Below the pieces are notes generated by a model that saw only the letters and a list, made by a program, of their open reading frames with translations, did not search any database and had not been told where the DNA came from. From the NCBI GenBank assembly GCA_033675265.1, contig JAUJYZ010000335.1, positions 124,001 through 188,000 of the forward strand: a stretch of DNA of 64,000 nucleotides, written 5' to 3'. Positions 28,901 through 63,655 of this stretch are shown here, in pieces; positions within the stretch are counted from its first letter, which is position 1, and every line of letters starts with the position of its first letter. The DNA is from Actinostola sp. cb2023. Its lineage: Eukaryota > Cnidaria > Anthozoa > Actiniaria > Actinostolidae. The position numbers and the translations under genes were made by a program.

Positions 28901-31900
28901 CATGCAAATCGAAGATTTGTATTCTCGATGAACCTACATTTTCGAGCATCAATGACAATCTGTACTGCCTCCTTATTTGGCAACGAAATTCCATATTTGG
29001 TAATCATTCCAAAATTCACAACGGCAAGCTGAGTTATTTCTGATGAATCCAGAAAAACTTTGTCTGTAAGATACCACATCAGTACTATTATCACTGATGT
29101 TATTTTCATCCAGTCGTTCTCTCCATCCAATATATCTCCTTTGAACGGGAAGCACACATTCATTTCATGGTTTTGTTCAGGTGGGTTCCAGAGTCTCCTC
29201 GTTGGTTGATAGCCAAAGGAAAGCTCAAAGAAGCACAGATGGTCTTGGAGAGTTTCGCAGCGGCGAGTGGAGTCAAAGTAGATTCCAACCAATTGGCATC
29301 AGTAATTCGTGACGTCAAGAATGCTGAAGCAGATGCAAGGAGTGCTGATGGGAAGAGTAAGGCTGGAGTTTTAGATTTAGTAAGGACTCCGAAGATGAGA
29401 AAACGAACACTGGTTTTGTCTTACAACTGGTGAGTTCCGCAGTACGTTGTATAATTATATGTGACTGATCCTGCATGATGCAATAACAGATTGATGAGAA
29501 GAGATCAAGGGAGACCTTGGAAACCTTGGAAATTCGTTGGAAAATTTCAATTTCAATTTCCAAGGTGAATTCCCACTGACGAATTTCCACGGTTTGATCG
29601 AAGAGCGTACGTTGTAGTTATAACGTGTAGTTTGTTGATTAAGTTGTTTTGTCATCGATAGGTTTGTCAACTCTATAGTGTTCTACGGTATAACATTAAA
29701 TGCTAAGAACCTTGGAGGATCATTTCATCTCAACGTGTTCATCTTATATGTCGTTGCAATTCCCTCAGTTTTGTCATTATGGGTTGTCATTCAAAGGTAA
29801 AGCTTTAATCCCAACTATACTGTTAAGATGAAAGGCTGCGCTATCTCAAGACTATGTTAATTGCCATTGCCATTAATGATATTCGTCACGTGAGAAAGTA
29901 TTTGTTGAGATATGCGCCTTTGCTCATTGGCTTCGGTCAGTGTCTGGTCATATAAAAGGGGATAGACGCAAGTTTGGAAAGAAATCCAATATAGTCTAAC
30001 GTGGAAATTGTTCAGCCGTGTTTTACCATACTTCGCCACTGGAACTGTTGCGATCGGAGTTGCGCATCTATACCTTCTTCTTCCACTGCATTCCATCGTG
30101 CTTCTATTGATTGCTATGATACTGACTCGTTAAATGACTGTAATGATTTGTAGGTGTGGCCGTCGTATTGGGTACTGTGTATATATGCTACTTGGTGGTC
30201 TAGCGTGTTTATTGGCGCTTACCGTACCATCAGGTAAGGGCAGTACATTAGGACACGATGTACCATGGTATTAATACTTACTATTATATCGTATTAACAT
30301 TCCAGGCACACCAGGTGTTGTTCATCCTGCCATCAAGGGCATAGCCGTGTTTGGTGTATTCTGTATTACTGCTACGTTCTCTGCAGTGTACATCTATAAC
30401 TCTGAATTAAGTCCAACTTTGCTAAGGTCAGTAAGTTTGCGTCGTGATTGGCTGCGCAGCATGCATGACCTTGTGGTACTACTCTTAGCTTTTTATGCAC
30501 TGAAACTGACTGGATTCCAAGACTCGCGGAAAAGAGAGACGATACCCCCCCCCCCCCCCCCCCCCCCCTCCCCCAGTAATGGTGTCATGCCGAAACTGTT
30601 ATCGGAAATGTTTTTTATTATTATTCTACTGACAATCATCATAAGAGGTTTTCAAGGTCAAATCTTCTTGCGAAACTCTGATCGAATTTACACGCGAAAT
30701 TCAGTGGTTTGTATTTTGTACGGCTTTATTTTCGTGTCAATATTCAATTCTAAATCTCACACACAAAATAACAACCGCGAAATTTAACCGGCATTTCGTT
30801 GTTCGTTGGGTAAGCATTGTGTTGTGTAGATATCCTCATCGTGTTTTTTTTTTTATACAGACATCTTTCGCTGGGTGTTGGCTCTATGATGGCACGATTT
30901 GGTGGAATTATCGCTCCTTACATTGTTTTTCTTGTGAGTATATTGTTACACATTTGCCCGCGGCCCATTGGTAAACAAGACGCTCAATGAGCGTACACTC
31001 GGGCATTATGACAAGGACAATGTCAGTTGCTTGACGAGTAACCTGACAATGACTGACAGTGCGTTTGTATGTGAGAGCGTATTTAAGAGGAACTGATGGA
31101 TGGCTTGCCTTGGATACAACATAATTTCTCTTCTGCACAGGTCAACTGCTTCTTTCACTTCTAGTCGTCGAAGACGATGACTTAGCACTATCTCAGTATC
31201 TGCCCTGAGCGAACAATACTTCGGATTACGTTCGATATACGCTCGGAAACTATTTGACACGTTTGAGCGAATCATACTTTCGGATTTAGTTCGATAGGCG
31301 TTCGGAAACTATTCGACCCGTTTTTGGCGACCATGAATATGCAACCTCAAGTGACCTCAAGTACGTTTAAAGACGTACTACAGACGTACCTCGACGACTC
31401 GGAGATCTTTATCGATGCTCACCGACGCAAATAGTCTCCCTCGTCACGCAACTGTCATTGTCATAATGCCCGACTATACGCTCAAATGAGCGTCTTCTTC
31501 TGTAATAGATCCCTAAAACCTAAGGACGTTTTGATTTCGATTGTATTTTTGCCGTTCACTGACCTGTTTTGAGCGTGGAAATTCTGTTTTAAATAGCGCT
31601 ACGCGGCGGTTCTAAAATTAGGTCGCGTAATAGATGTATGACTCACACAAGGATCATACAACTGTAATCGTACTGAAAAGAACACGGAGAAACCTACATC
31701 TTATCATGCAAACACTGTTTATTTTCAAAACAATTGTCAGTAAATAAAAACTAACAAAATCGGACTAAAGGATATGAAAAAATTGGTTTGTTTGTCTGAG
31801 TTGAGATGTCACTAATTAATGCGCTTCGCTATTGTGCAAGTATATAAATAGCCTAAAACTACTTTTGTACGATCCCGATTTTCGTACATTGACCTTGCTC

Positions 31901-33003
31901 GCCTTTGCTTTGATGTAGTTTTGAAGTACGATTTTTACGATTCCTTTTCCTTCTGAATTTTTCAAACGTGGAATAAAATAAACATCCATCATGAGTTACT
32001 GAAAATAATTCGACTGGCTCGACTGTTTGCATGACTACTGTACATATAGCTTTCTGTCAATAGATGTAGTTATACATCGCAGGTCGTGAGTTTAATTATA
32101 AATACTCAAGCACATAACTGTACACGTACTATTACAATTAGCAACAAACATGGCATAGCGAGGTCATGATAGTTTTTGAGTTCATTTCATTTGCTTTTCA
32201 GTTCATTTTTTGATGAGTTCGAGTTCGTGGAACGACGTCGTAGAACAGCCCTTTCGAAAACGCTCGAGGAAGATTTAGAGTATGCGTATCTGGTATGTAG
32301 TACGCGTATGCGTTTGGATGGCTTGCGTCATTTCTCTCACTACACAAGATGACTTCTTCTCTTTCGATCCAGCACGAGCTTCTAGTCCTTCTACCACTTC
32401 TAGTCGTCGAACGATGAACTAGAATCCTGACCTTTAATAGCTTGAAGATCTACAGCTGTTTTCAAAACTAAGATTCAAATCTACTTGAGTCCTGTGTGTC
32501 GTTTGTTTTCCCTTATCTGCTGAGTAATCTTGAAACTCGATACGATCAAATACTTCGCATTCTTTCTTCATTCTGTGGCCATGAAAAAAATAAAAAAAGT
32601 AAAAAAAAGAAGGCCATTTTATAACTCGGGCTTCCTTCGGAAGGGCCCGAGTAATAAGTGAAGGGGTTTTGAATTTTAAAAACTGACTTGTATTTTCACT
32701 GTTTTCTTTAAGAACGATTACATGCAAAACCTACCTCTGGTTGTGTTCGGCATCGTTGGGGTTACCGCTGGCCTTACAGCACTGCTGTTACCTGAAACTC
32801 TTTTCAGTCCCATGCCCCAGACCGTGGACCAAGTGGAGTCCTGGACCGAGGACTATGGAGTTCCTTGTAGAAGGAAAACACGAGGACCAGAGAAATACAT
32901 TGTCAAAGATGATGCGTTTCAAGAATGTCAAGAACAAAAAGACCAACAAGAAACTTTAGCAGATACTAAAGAAGACATAGAGATGCCGGAGAAAACAGTA
33001 TAG
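25912..33003 (+). CDS. SLC22-type organic ion transporter (major facilitator superfamily), 9 coding exons, 565 aa
   Basis: Coding exons: 25912-26232, 27831-27977, 28492-28772, 29181-29429, 29662-29796, 30154-30233, 30306-30426, 30861-30933, 32713-33003. All introns are GT-AG and the phases join without a stop. The start is supported by an in-frame TAA 15 bases upstream. The product is a plasma-membrane carrier of about 12 helices. Helix 1 is near residues 40-60. It is followed by a short extracellular loop with Cys72, 83, 88, 90 and 93 and two N-glycosylation sequons (N78, N92). Family marks are EWNLIC at 107-112, the MFS motif SDHYGRR at 140-146, PESPRWL at 253-259 and ELSPTLLR at 438-445. 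The length fits the family (about 550 aa). The C-terminal tail (last ~60 residues) is charged and hydrophilic. Substrate class (organic cation, anion or carnitine) cannot be told from sequence. The gene is convergent with the CPS gene. Transposon-like elements and a minisatellite sit only in its introns. Confidence 0.9.
27031..27224. mobile_element. Short inverted-repeat element (MITE), SLC22 intron 1
   Basis: Left end TAGACCAAATCGGCTAACGC and right end GCGTTAGCCGAATTGGTCTA are inverted, about 40 bp each. Termini and any TA duplication are not sharply defined. Confidence 0.6.
27289..27546. mobile_element. 258-bp MITE with 9-bp direct flanks, SLC22 intron 1
   Basis: Left end TAGACTGTGAACAGTCCCTC, right end the near-exact reverse complement. 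Similarity continues into TTTTCCCTCCAGACT. The sequence AGAGAATAC is repeated directly at 27280-27288 and 27547-27555. An inner palindrome (TGATTTTCAGAT / ATCTGAAAATCA) is also present. Confidence 0.8.
28020..28385. repeat. ~62-bp minisatellite, 6 copies, SLC22 intron 2
   Basis: Unit contains GAGCATAGAGGAGTGCATCC, TCGGAAACCCAGGAGCTGTA and a GGGGGAGGGAAGAGG tail of variable length. One unit lacks most of the tail (28183-28201). The array begins about 40 bp after the exon 2 donor. Confidence 0.92.
30541..30575. repeat. Poly(C) run, SLC22 intron 7
   Basis: About 22 consecutive C, then TCCCCC. Confidence 0.95.
30978..31495. mobile_element. ~520-bp inverted-repeat element, SLC22 intron 8
   Basis: Left end AGACGCTCAATGAGCG continues to GGGCATTATGACAAGGACAA. 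The right end carries the same sequences inverted (TTGTCATAATGCCC, then CTCAAATGAGCGTCT). Arms are about 60 bp. No clear target duplication. Confidence 0.65.
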
Positions 33004-33117
33004 AGAACTGACCAAGAACTGACCAGGACTCAGATGCATATATTTCATACATTCTCATGACGCAATAGTCCCTTTTCGCGTTCACAGATCCCGTTGTAAA
33101 ACCGCTGTATTTATTGA

Positions 33118-33246
33118 CATCAGACGCATTTGTACAGGGTTAGCCTCGAGTCAGTGTAAAATGTTGACATGAAACAATAGAAACATTTTTGAATTGCACG
33201 GACTGTTTTCTGAATCGAGGCTAAGCCTGTACAAATGCGTCTTTTG
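33118..33246. mobile_element. ~130-bp MITE in the SLC22 3' UTR
   Basis: AGACGCATTTGTACAGGGTTAGCCTCGA on the left is mirrored by TCGAGGCTAAGCCTGTACAAATGCGTCT on the right, so the transcript can fold into a long hairpin before the poly(A) signal. Confidence 0.65.
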
Positions 33247-33320
33247 TCAAGGACAGCGGTCATCTCTAAACAACGCGAAACTAGAGTATAAAGCTCTAGG
33301 GCTGCGATGGAATTGTTTTA

Positions 33321-33326
33321 AATAAA
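33321..33326 (+). terminator. Candidate poly(A) signal of the SLC22 gene
   Basis: AATAAA 318 bases after the SLC22 stop codon. It is the first canonical hexamer I saw downstream on this strand. Confidence 0.55.
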
Positions 33327-33673
33327 CGCTATCTATCCATGTATCGTATCTATCTATCTGTCTCTCTATCTATCCATTAGTTCTAAATGTCCAGTGGTGC
33401 CGCTATAAATAGTTCTATCTCAACCACTACCAAGCTTCTTCGAAATCACTTTTTGACGTTTTGGATTTAGTTACTGACCTTACACGCTGGTATAGTAATA
33501 TTTCCCCTGGTGTAGTCGCCACCAATTTCTTTTTAAAATGGCCGCCAGTGTATGGCTACTAGGCGCGCAAAGCATCTTGGTTAAAATTACTCATATCTGC
33601 TGAACTCTGATTGGCTAATATCTACGATAAGGCTTCGAAGGAAAAACGGGACACAAGAACTCTAGCACAAGCT

Positions 33674-33679
33674 TTTATT
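33674..33679 (-). terminator. Candidate poly(A) signal of the CPS gene
   Basis: Plus-strand TTTATT, i.e. AATAAA on the minus strand, about 175 bases after the CPS stop. It leaves roughly 350 bp between the two converging 3' ends. Confidence 0.5.
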
Positions 33680-33854
33680 TGTGATAATGTGATACGAGTA
33701 TGTTGTAGGCTAATGATTGGATGTTAATCATAAAATACCAATAAATATGATCACTAAATGTATAGGGGAAAATGAACAGATATAACTTATTGTTATTAAC
33801 TAAAGTACATCGTATTGGTATATTAAAACACACGTATTTAATACACAAGTTCAT

Positions 33855-55794
<21,940 letters not shown>

Positions 55795-56596
55795 GTTGAG
55801 AGTATGTTATAAGTTTGCCACTGACCGACTAATATCTTCGTTTAAGATGACGATTCAAGAGGTGCTTGTACACGTGTTCAAAGACCTTAATTCACACTGA
55901 AAAATTCAGCAAAGACCGCTAAATCAATTAAACTAAATCAATTAAACGGTTAAAGACTTGAACGAGGCACCGAAAGCCAACAGCTCCTCTGTGATCTGGG
56001 ATAACGTTAACGAGGACAAACCCTTTTTCCGCCAGCGATTATTTCATCATCCTACGATCGATCAAAACATCGCAATTGAGAAAAAGCGGTACCAAGTTGT
56101 TTATGTTTCAGCCGACTGCTCATGTGTATCCTTAGGGGGGGTAGGACGGTAGAATATTAAAATAACATGTTTGCTAAGAATGCATAATGAATTCCACATA
56201 TAAACATGTACATATATGTACATGGTGTTATTGTCCAGGAAAGGGAGTGGTTGGGGGCGAAACAATCGCCTTCGAGTATTTATTCGATTTATTTGTTTGG
56301 TACTTTGGGGGGAGGAGCTAATGTCAACAAAGCCATTGTTCAATGACGTAGAGGGTTCGGTGAGTGTTGGTTGGATGATGAAATACGTCAAGTTTATTGT
56401 GTTTCGTAATACTGTAATATAAAACAGTTACTTTCAGATTGACATCAGGACAAGGTTACATTGATTCTCAACCCAACCCAAGGGCAAGACAAGGACCAGT
56501 TCTTCAGTTCTGATCGGCTTTTGAATAACTAAATATCCTCTGGCTCTGGACTATTCTCTGCATTGCTGAATACAGAATAGCACACGAAGATCAAAG
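55795..56596. promoter_or_regulatory. Shared CPS/NAGS intergenic region, candidate bidirectional promoter
   Basis: 802 bp separate the two start codons on opposite strands. Both 5' UTRs and any promoters must lie here unless an upstream non-coding exon exists. No minisatellite or inverted-repeat element is visible in it, in contrast to nearly every intron nearby. A palindromic E-box (CACGTG) lies at 55871-55876 and a TGACGT half-site at 56345-56350. No convincing TATA box at a fixed distance was seen. Short open frames here (for example 55958-56152 plus) look like chance. Confidence 0.6.
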
Positions 56597-59500
56597 ATGC
56601 AATCTGGTAGATCGGTTCGTCTCAAGAGTAACAGCGAATGCTTTAAAGTTCTTGTGAACAACGCTAAACGATGTGTTTCCAATGGCAAATCAAAGGACGT
56701 CGTTCCTGCAGATCAACTCATCGATACACACAATGGTGAAGCCAGAAAGATTCAAACACAAAACTTATTGCCAACAAGACATTTTCTCACTAATCAAGTT
56801 TCAAGGGACCTAAAGAGATTTTTGGAAGAGGTCAGTAACCATGATGTTAGATTTACAGTCGACAATTTCACATGAAGTGCAAGATTCGATCCCTTTGAAC
56901 AACCTTACGTCTTTTTGCTTGATCATGATAGTCGTGCACTATTCCTTATAAACGCACGCGGGCCGGGGGGATCAATATAAGTTAAGTATGTAAGCTTATA
57001 TATGTAAGTATGTATTTTAATGATAGTTCACTGACATTGCTTCTTTGCAAATGATCATTTAAAAAAGTACAATGCCAGCCAACTGAGGCCTTTGACCTTA
57101 TTTCTTATTTTAAAAATCAGTTATTCGAGCGTTATCGTAGCCTCTAGGTTAAGCTTCATATAGACAGCGCGCGGGCATGCAATTTTCCAAAATGTCAGTC
57201 GATAAGTATTTAGTAATAAATTCGACGACTTCAAATTCTTCTATCTGGAAATCACGCTGTGGCAAACCACCCCCAAAATTCAATTTGCAATAACTTTCTA
57301 TGCCGTACACGTATATTTTGATCAAACTTTGTCAGTGGGGTAACATAGTTCAGAAAAATATTTTGATTTTTGGGGGGTCCAAAAAATCGAGACTGTGATG
57401 TCATAATGATGTTGCAATATTTTATCGATTTTTGGATATAGGAATTCAAATATTTTGAATTAGGAATGTGAAACACATACATTGTATATCAGGGGAGTTC
57501 AAAGCTAAAAACCGTTTCTTGATGGCATCAATAGTTGTTGAGTTATAGGAAGTTGAATAATGGCCGACCCACCCCTCCCCTCAACCCCATTTTATTAGGA
57601 AGATATAGGAAAACAAACCCCTTGGTTCAAATTTTTCGTTATTTCATTAAATCAATCCATTCTTGTTTTAAAGTACTTGACTAAATGGCTTCTAAGATCG
57701 TATCGTTTTGGATTTTTTAATTTCGGTCTCAGAATGAAGATATTAGGACATATTTAATTATTCACAAGTTTTTGTTTTTTGTTTAATAAAGAGAAACTCG
57801 TGCTTCAAAGTGTTTCGCATATTTTTGCAATAGACTAGTACAACATATTTACAAGGTATTTGATCTTACGATTATTGAAATTTACAATTTAAATAATTAA
57901 TTTCAAAATTCCCAAACGGTATGACGTAATTCAAAAAAGTCAAAGTTTAAAAAAATATTACTCCTTCCATAATAATGCTATCAACAATCCGTTTTCGGTA
58001 TTCATCTTCTTATTATCTGTTCTTTCATTTTCAATACATAAATAAAATGTATTCCTTATCTTTAAAATCGTCAAAATGTTGCAACATGCGTAGTGATGTC
58101 ATAATATCGATGTTTTACGTCAGAAATGTACCAAAATATTCTCCGTTCCGATATCACTTCATACCCGAAATTTGGTCGAAAAATACTTTTTGGAAGTACA
58201 GTGATGAAAAATGCATTTGTGGCAGAAACAGATGACCGTTTTGGGGGGTGGTTGGCCCCAGCGTGAATGTAAAGTGCTTCTAATGAGCTCGATATCCGGT
58301 GGTTTTATAGCCCCGTGGATATTATTAATTCGAATAATTTCTTTATCCTGCCTCTTAATTGTCTTGGGCACAGAATACGATCGCGAAGGACAATGACGTG
58401 ACATAATATTATTATACCAGTTCATCAAGTCCAAATCAGACCAAAATCACCTACCTATTAAAGGCTAAACTACTGTATCCGTTATGTACATGTGTACTTC
58501 TATATAAACGTGGCCTCGCAGAATTCAAGGTTTATTTACTAAGGTCAAATGACATCAAACACGTATCGAGTGTTAATCTAATTAGGTGAATTATACATCA
58601 CTCATCATGATCTTGAGTGGATGGATTGCATATATCCGCGAGTTAATTATTGGATTGTGACTAATATACGAACCAAAGTACTGCCATCACAGTAATCCAC
58701 GAGTTTTGCCAATGGGTTGCCTTCAAAACCCTGGTCTCTGTGGGTCTCAGTCTCAGCAACGAGGGGTGGCAAATGGTAAAGGATTTACCATTTGCCACTC
58801 TTCGCTATACTGAAGGCACATTCTGTGGCACAGAACTATAGAAGCTGCATGGATCTAGAATTGGCACAACTACAGAATACCCCGCACAAGTATAGTGTGG
58901 ACAGCCTACATGCCTACGCACGTAGGGTTAGGGATAGGCAAGTAGGCGCGTACATGTAGGCCACGTAGGTGCATAGCCTCGTAGGTACGTAGGATTCCTT
59001 AGAAAGAGCTTTGACCTGTAGGCACGTGAGCTTCTAGGGGAGTGCTCTCAATTGGCGGGGTATTCTATAGTTATTCCCTAGAATCTTCCTGTCCCCCTTG
59101 ACCAGCGATTGTTCCCCACATGCGGTCTCAAGTCTGAATTTTCCTGGATTTCCTGGAAAATTGAATCAGGAAACATTTTAAAAGTTTGAATATTTGTCTT
59201 TAAGGTTGGCACAGATCCCAAAGAGGCCCGCTTTTGGCTGAGACATTTCCAAGAACTTGAGATGAAGACAGAAGAACCATTTGCTGTGGTGGAAATAGAT
59301 TCCACCGTCTTTAGCGATGAAATTATGGTAGAAAAACTGTCATATTACTTGAACCTCGAATTATGAAAGCTCATTTGAATAATTTATCTTTAAGCTTGAA
59401 CGATTGGCATCGAGTCTGGCATTTTTATATCGTAATGGTATGGAGATAGTGATAATTCATGGTGTAAGCCAGTCAAACTATGGATTATTGGACAAAAAGA

Positions 59501-62500
59501 CAAAGCACCAGTTGATAGAAGAAAACATTAAACTTGTTGATCTCTTGGAGAAACATAACGTAAAGGCAAGACCATTCTTGTGTTCAAGTCACATGATCTC
59601 TGTGAGAACAACGGCAAATCAGTAAGTCTTATGATGTGATGGACAAGTCATGTATGCTGCAACCATATCTGCTGGCACCATGCATGCAGTTGTCATCAGA
59701 GATGTTCCACAGATGAGAAAACTTCCAAAAAGTTGAAAATATTTCCAATTTACTTCAGTCTATAAGTATTATTTTACTTCATTGTTTTTTATATTATCAC
59801 TAAGAATTGCTTTAATGTAATAGCTAGAACTTAATTGTTATTATTCATTCATTCATTCATTCATTTTAGGTTGACAGATTTAGGGATTGAAGATATTGAT
59901 GTAAAATATGTAAATTGGTGTTTGAGGTAAGTTCAAAACTCGGCCCACAACTTACCATACGGACCTGATGCACTAGTTAATAATTATGTAACGTCTGTAG
60001 TTCTGGTCACATCCCAGTCATGACTGCTGTTGGGGAAACTGAAGAGGGTCAAGTTGTTTATACAGATCCTATGAGCACGACCATTAGGCTTGCAAGCATT
60101 CTCAAACCAACAAAGGTGATCTTTCTAAACAGTACTGGAGGACTTAAAGATGACAAAGGAAAGGTAATTACACAGTTCTCAATAGATTAACTATTGCACT
60201 TTACTGTTTTAGATTATGCATAATCTATTTACATGTAATATAATATATACTGACTTTAATACTTATTGAATCCTTGTTGATGCTTTAACGGAGGTTATGT
60301 ATTTATGAAGGTCATAGATTGTGTTAGTATTCCACAAGGTGTTAAGCCTATTTTACAAGAACCTTCGATTGATGTTCCATCTTCAGATATGGTAAATATT
60401 CATCGTCCATGCATTTACAACTCTTGCGAAAAGTTGTGTTTGATATTGATGTCGTACGTACTGAGATTATGCAGTTATAATCCCGCTAACTACTAATCTG
60501 CACTGTCTTATAATATAAGCACGTAAATAAAATAACATGTACATTACAAAGTAAGATTTATTTTTAGCATTAGATGACATGACAAATGACTGTGGGCTGG
60601 CTAATGGTAGGTTGTCCAACAATCATTACCAAAACCATTACAGTCTAGAGTAGATTTCATGTGACTGTGGAGAACATATACATGTAGCACAGTCATTGCA
60701 CGGCAAGTCCATACCATATTAAGTATTTCACCGACATATAACCCTGGCCCGGCCCGGTTGCACGAAAGGTGAATAGCGCTATCCACCGCATAAGTCCTAT
60801 CCAACGGATAAAACTGATGCAGTTATCCAATAAATTTTATCCGTTGGATAGGACTTATCCGGTGGATAGCTCTATTCACCTTTCGTGCAATCGGGGCCTG
60901 ATATACAGTCGGCTAACAACTTTAACTGATGAACTACTAACAACCAACAACTACATGGTCAGCCAACATTCATGTGTTTCATGATATGCATGCCTGTATA
61001 CTGTATCTATAAATAATAATAAATAAGATAAAAACGTTATTTATTAATGCTTTGAGTTGCTTTTGCTGTGTGTATAACCTTGCATGTTACTGATACAATA
61101 CGACTATATTGTACTACTGACAGTTAAGTTAATACTGTGAAAGATCATGTTTTTAATATGAAAATGAAAACGATTTTGTATCAGTGTCACCCCATAAATA
61201 AAGACGTTACTTACAAATGACTATGGTTATGATTTCTATTGTGATTTCCTCATGAAATACTAGGGAGTTTAAAACTTGTGAAATCTATGATGGCGACATC
61301 GACCAGAAGTGTAAATAACTTCTGTTCAGGGTTTTGTACAATTAGAGATTTAGTCCATTAAGCCTTTGGCTGTGAGGTTACTTCATCCACAGGGAATACC
61401 AATTATGAAAGTACGAAACCTCAGAGCAAAGTTATTTACATTTCTCCATTGTAGATTTTGCAAATCTTAAGTTCCTTATTAATGAATGTGACAATGCAGG
61501 GGTCGACAATGCATGCTTAGCTTGTGGTTGCTGTATGCATTGCTATTTACACTAGCTAAACGACCCAGCATGTCACTAATGCAATATATTATAGGTTAGG
61601 TTAATAGCGCACCTCATCCCACAAATGCCACGGCATACGTCAGCAGTAATTACCAGTGCAGACAGTCTTATAAAGGAGCTATTTACACATTGTGGTAAGT
61701 TGTATTACTGTGTCATGCATGTCGAGCAATATCGTACCTATATAACTACAATGTAAACTGAATTACACTCGTCTCTTGCAGGTTCTGGTACCCTCTTTCA
61801 ATCTTCAGAACCTATCAAAATTTATCATTCACTGGAGGATGTCGACATGGAGAAACTACATGCACTTTTGGTCAAGTATGTAGCATTTTAAACAGTTCTG
61901 GATCCATTTGTTGAGACTTTTACATAGTTTATTATACACCTTACTTGTGTGCTTGTTGTGTTTATATTGTCTTTTATATGATTGTTGTTAACAGATCCTT
62001 TAATCAGTCACCAAGCAAGGAATACTTATCAACTTTGGAAACACACCTTCATACAGTGTACGCTACAGAAAGGTACAAACTCAAGTCATTTACTTTTGAA
62101 GCAAAACTACTACAAACACTCGTCTGGGGTCAATTCAATAAAACTTTTACAACTGTAATTTACAAGTGAAGCTATTGTTTTAGCTGCCAAGAACAATAGC
62201 TACACTTGTAAATTAGTTGTAAAAGTTTGATTGAATTGACCCCTGGTTATTTGTTTGTTTCAGCTACACAGCAGCGGCTATTATAGTAAATCCAGACGCA
62301 ACCTGCGGCATCCCATATTTGGATAAGTTTAGTATCAGTAAAGAAAGTCAGGGACTTGGTACTAGTGATTTATTATGGGAACAAGTCAGACATGACTTTC
62401 CACAGCTTTGTTGGAGGTCAAGAGGAACCAATCGTATTAATCCGTGGTATGTTAACAAGCATTTGATGGAAATTACCTTTGTAGATTTAAACAAGTAATA

Positions 62501-62899
62501 CATTTATACAAGTAAAAAAGAATTCCTTTTGTGTTAATAGATTATTCTGTTTAAGGTATTTTGTGCGGTCAACTGGTAGCTGGCAAAATGGGCAGTGGAC
62601 AGTATTCTGGTAATGATTTCCAATGAGTTATTTCCAATGAGAGAAATGCACAATGTACTTAATATGTTTGTCACTTGTAGGTATGGCGTGCATGACCCTC
62701 ACATCACCCAGGAAATCATCAATTACGCATGCAGCTTACCATCGTCATTTGATCCTATTGCACCTCGTAAGTGACTTAACTATTACAAACCATTTGATGA
62801 AATAAATGAATGGAGTTCATTAATTCTGTTATGTTTCTTTCAGATGATGAACAAATTAAGAAGCGCATTTCCACCAGTGAATATCACAAATATTTATGA
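56597..62899 (+). CDS. NAGS: N-acetylglutamate synthase, mitochondrial, 13 coding exons, 511 aa
   Basis: Forms N-acetylglutamate from acetyl-CoA and glutamate, the obligatory activator of CPS I/III. Coding exons: 56597-56830, 59205-59327, 59395-59621, 59870-59926, 60001-60163, 60311-60391, 61595-61694, 61782-61875, 61995-62072, 62264-62446, 62556-62609, 62681-62766, 62844-62899. They total 1536 nt, all phases join and all introns are GT-AG. An in-frame TGA lies 30 bases before the ATG. The N-terminus is rich in Arg/Lys, as expected for import into mitochondria. Residues ~80-385 form the amino-acid-kinase-like domain (PFAVVEID, FLNSTGGLKDD, ITSADSL, GSGTLF). Residues ~386-511 form the NAT domain (YTAAAI, PYLDKF, QGLGTSDLLWE, WRSRGTNRINPWYF). 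Human NAGS is 534 aa. The start faces the CPS start across 802 bp. Confidence 0.95.
57253..58265. mobile_element. ~1-kb non-autonomous DNA transposon, NAGS intron 1
   Basis: Left end CACGCTGTGGCAAACCACCC, right end GGGTGGTTGGCCCCAGCGTG. AT-rich interior with GATGTCATAATG and GATGTCATAATA in both halves. No transposase frame; the open frames of 76-91 codons look incidental. Confidence 0.6.
60735..60902. mobile_element. ~168-bp palindromic MITE, NAGS intron 6
   Basis: CGGTTGCACGAAAGGTGAATAGCGCTATCC is mirrored by GGATAGCTCTATTCACCTTTCGTGCAATCG, and the inner GTCCTATCCAACGGATAAAA by TTTTATCCGTTGGATAGGAC. Almost the whole element folds back. Confidence 0.75.
62126..62244. mobile_element. ~118-bp palindromic MITE, NAGS intron 9
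   Basis: GGGGTCAATTCAATAAAACT continues through TTTACAACTGTAATTTACAA. The right half is the near-exact reverse complement, ending ATTGAATTGACCCC. Loop is about 15 bp. Confidence 0.75.
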
Positions 62900-63326
62900 T
62901 AGCTGCAACTGCTTGTGTGTTGTTGGGCCCTGGATAAACCAACAAGCTAACAAGGAATGCTTTGTTATCACAAATCTCACATAATGTGAACTACTAAATT
63001 ATTCTTCACCAACTGGATTATTGGTGAATAAGACAAAGTCTAGGTACATTGCCCGAAGCAACTATTTATTGCTTTAGTATCATTTTACACAGGTGAATTT
63101 GACAGAGGAATTTTGACAAAGTAATAAGGCAATAATTCGAAATGAGTACTGCCATTTTAAATCTTTAAAGTTACTAAATTTTTCCCTGCCAAATGTCAAC
63201 AAATGACCTCTAAATATCTTTAGTGGTTTATTTTTAGAAAAAGCAAATTCCTCTGTCTTCAGAATAATTTCTCTCTTTTATGAAAACCATTTTAATAGTG
63301 CAAGCTCGACAATGAATTAATGAATC

Positions 63327-63332
63327 AATAAA
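63327..63332 (+). terminator. Candidate poly(A) signal of NAGS
   Basis: AATAAA 428 bases after the NAGS stop codon, in AT-rich sequence. Confidence 0.5.
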
Positions 63333-63560
63333 AGTGTCTTTTTGTTAAATTTTAGCCTGAATTTGTAAAACAATTGTCAATATTTTTTTGTGATAAATGC
63401 TTACACAATGTTATTTATAAAAATAACTTTCATGGAAGCTGTAAAATGTGTTTATAGTATTAATACACTATTTCTCACTACGCACACCATAGGCCTTTTC
63501 ACGGATAGACGGGAAGTACGCAATGCATTCTGGACTATATTCAGTACAAACACAGCAATC

Positions 63561-63655
63561 TGGGCGCCATATTAGCCTCCCCCGCAGACTCTTTTTAGGT
63601 GTTGGATGGAAAGAACACCTAAAAAGAGCCTGCGGGGGAGGTTAGGTGCCATATT
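63561..63655. repeat. 95-bp palindrome downstream of NAGS
   Basis: GCGCCATATTAGCCTCCCCC and GCAGACTCTTTTTAGGTGTT are followed, after ~10 bases, by their reverse complements with few mismatches. Confidence 0.75.

Noticed and set aside
55958..56391. Short frames between CPS and NAGS as an upstream gene
   Set aside because: 64-96 codons on both strands with no family resemblance; better explained as 5' UTR or promoter.
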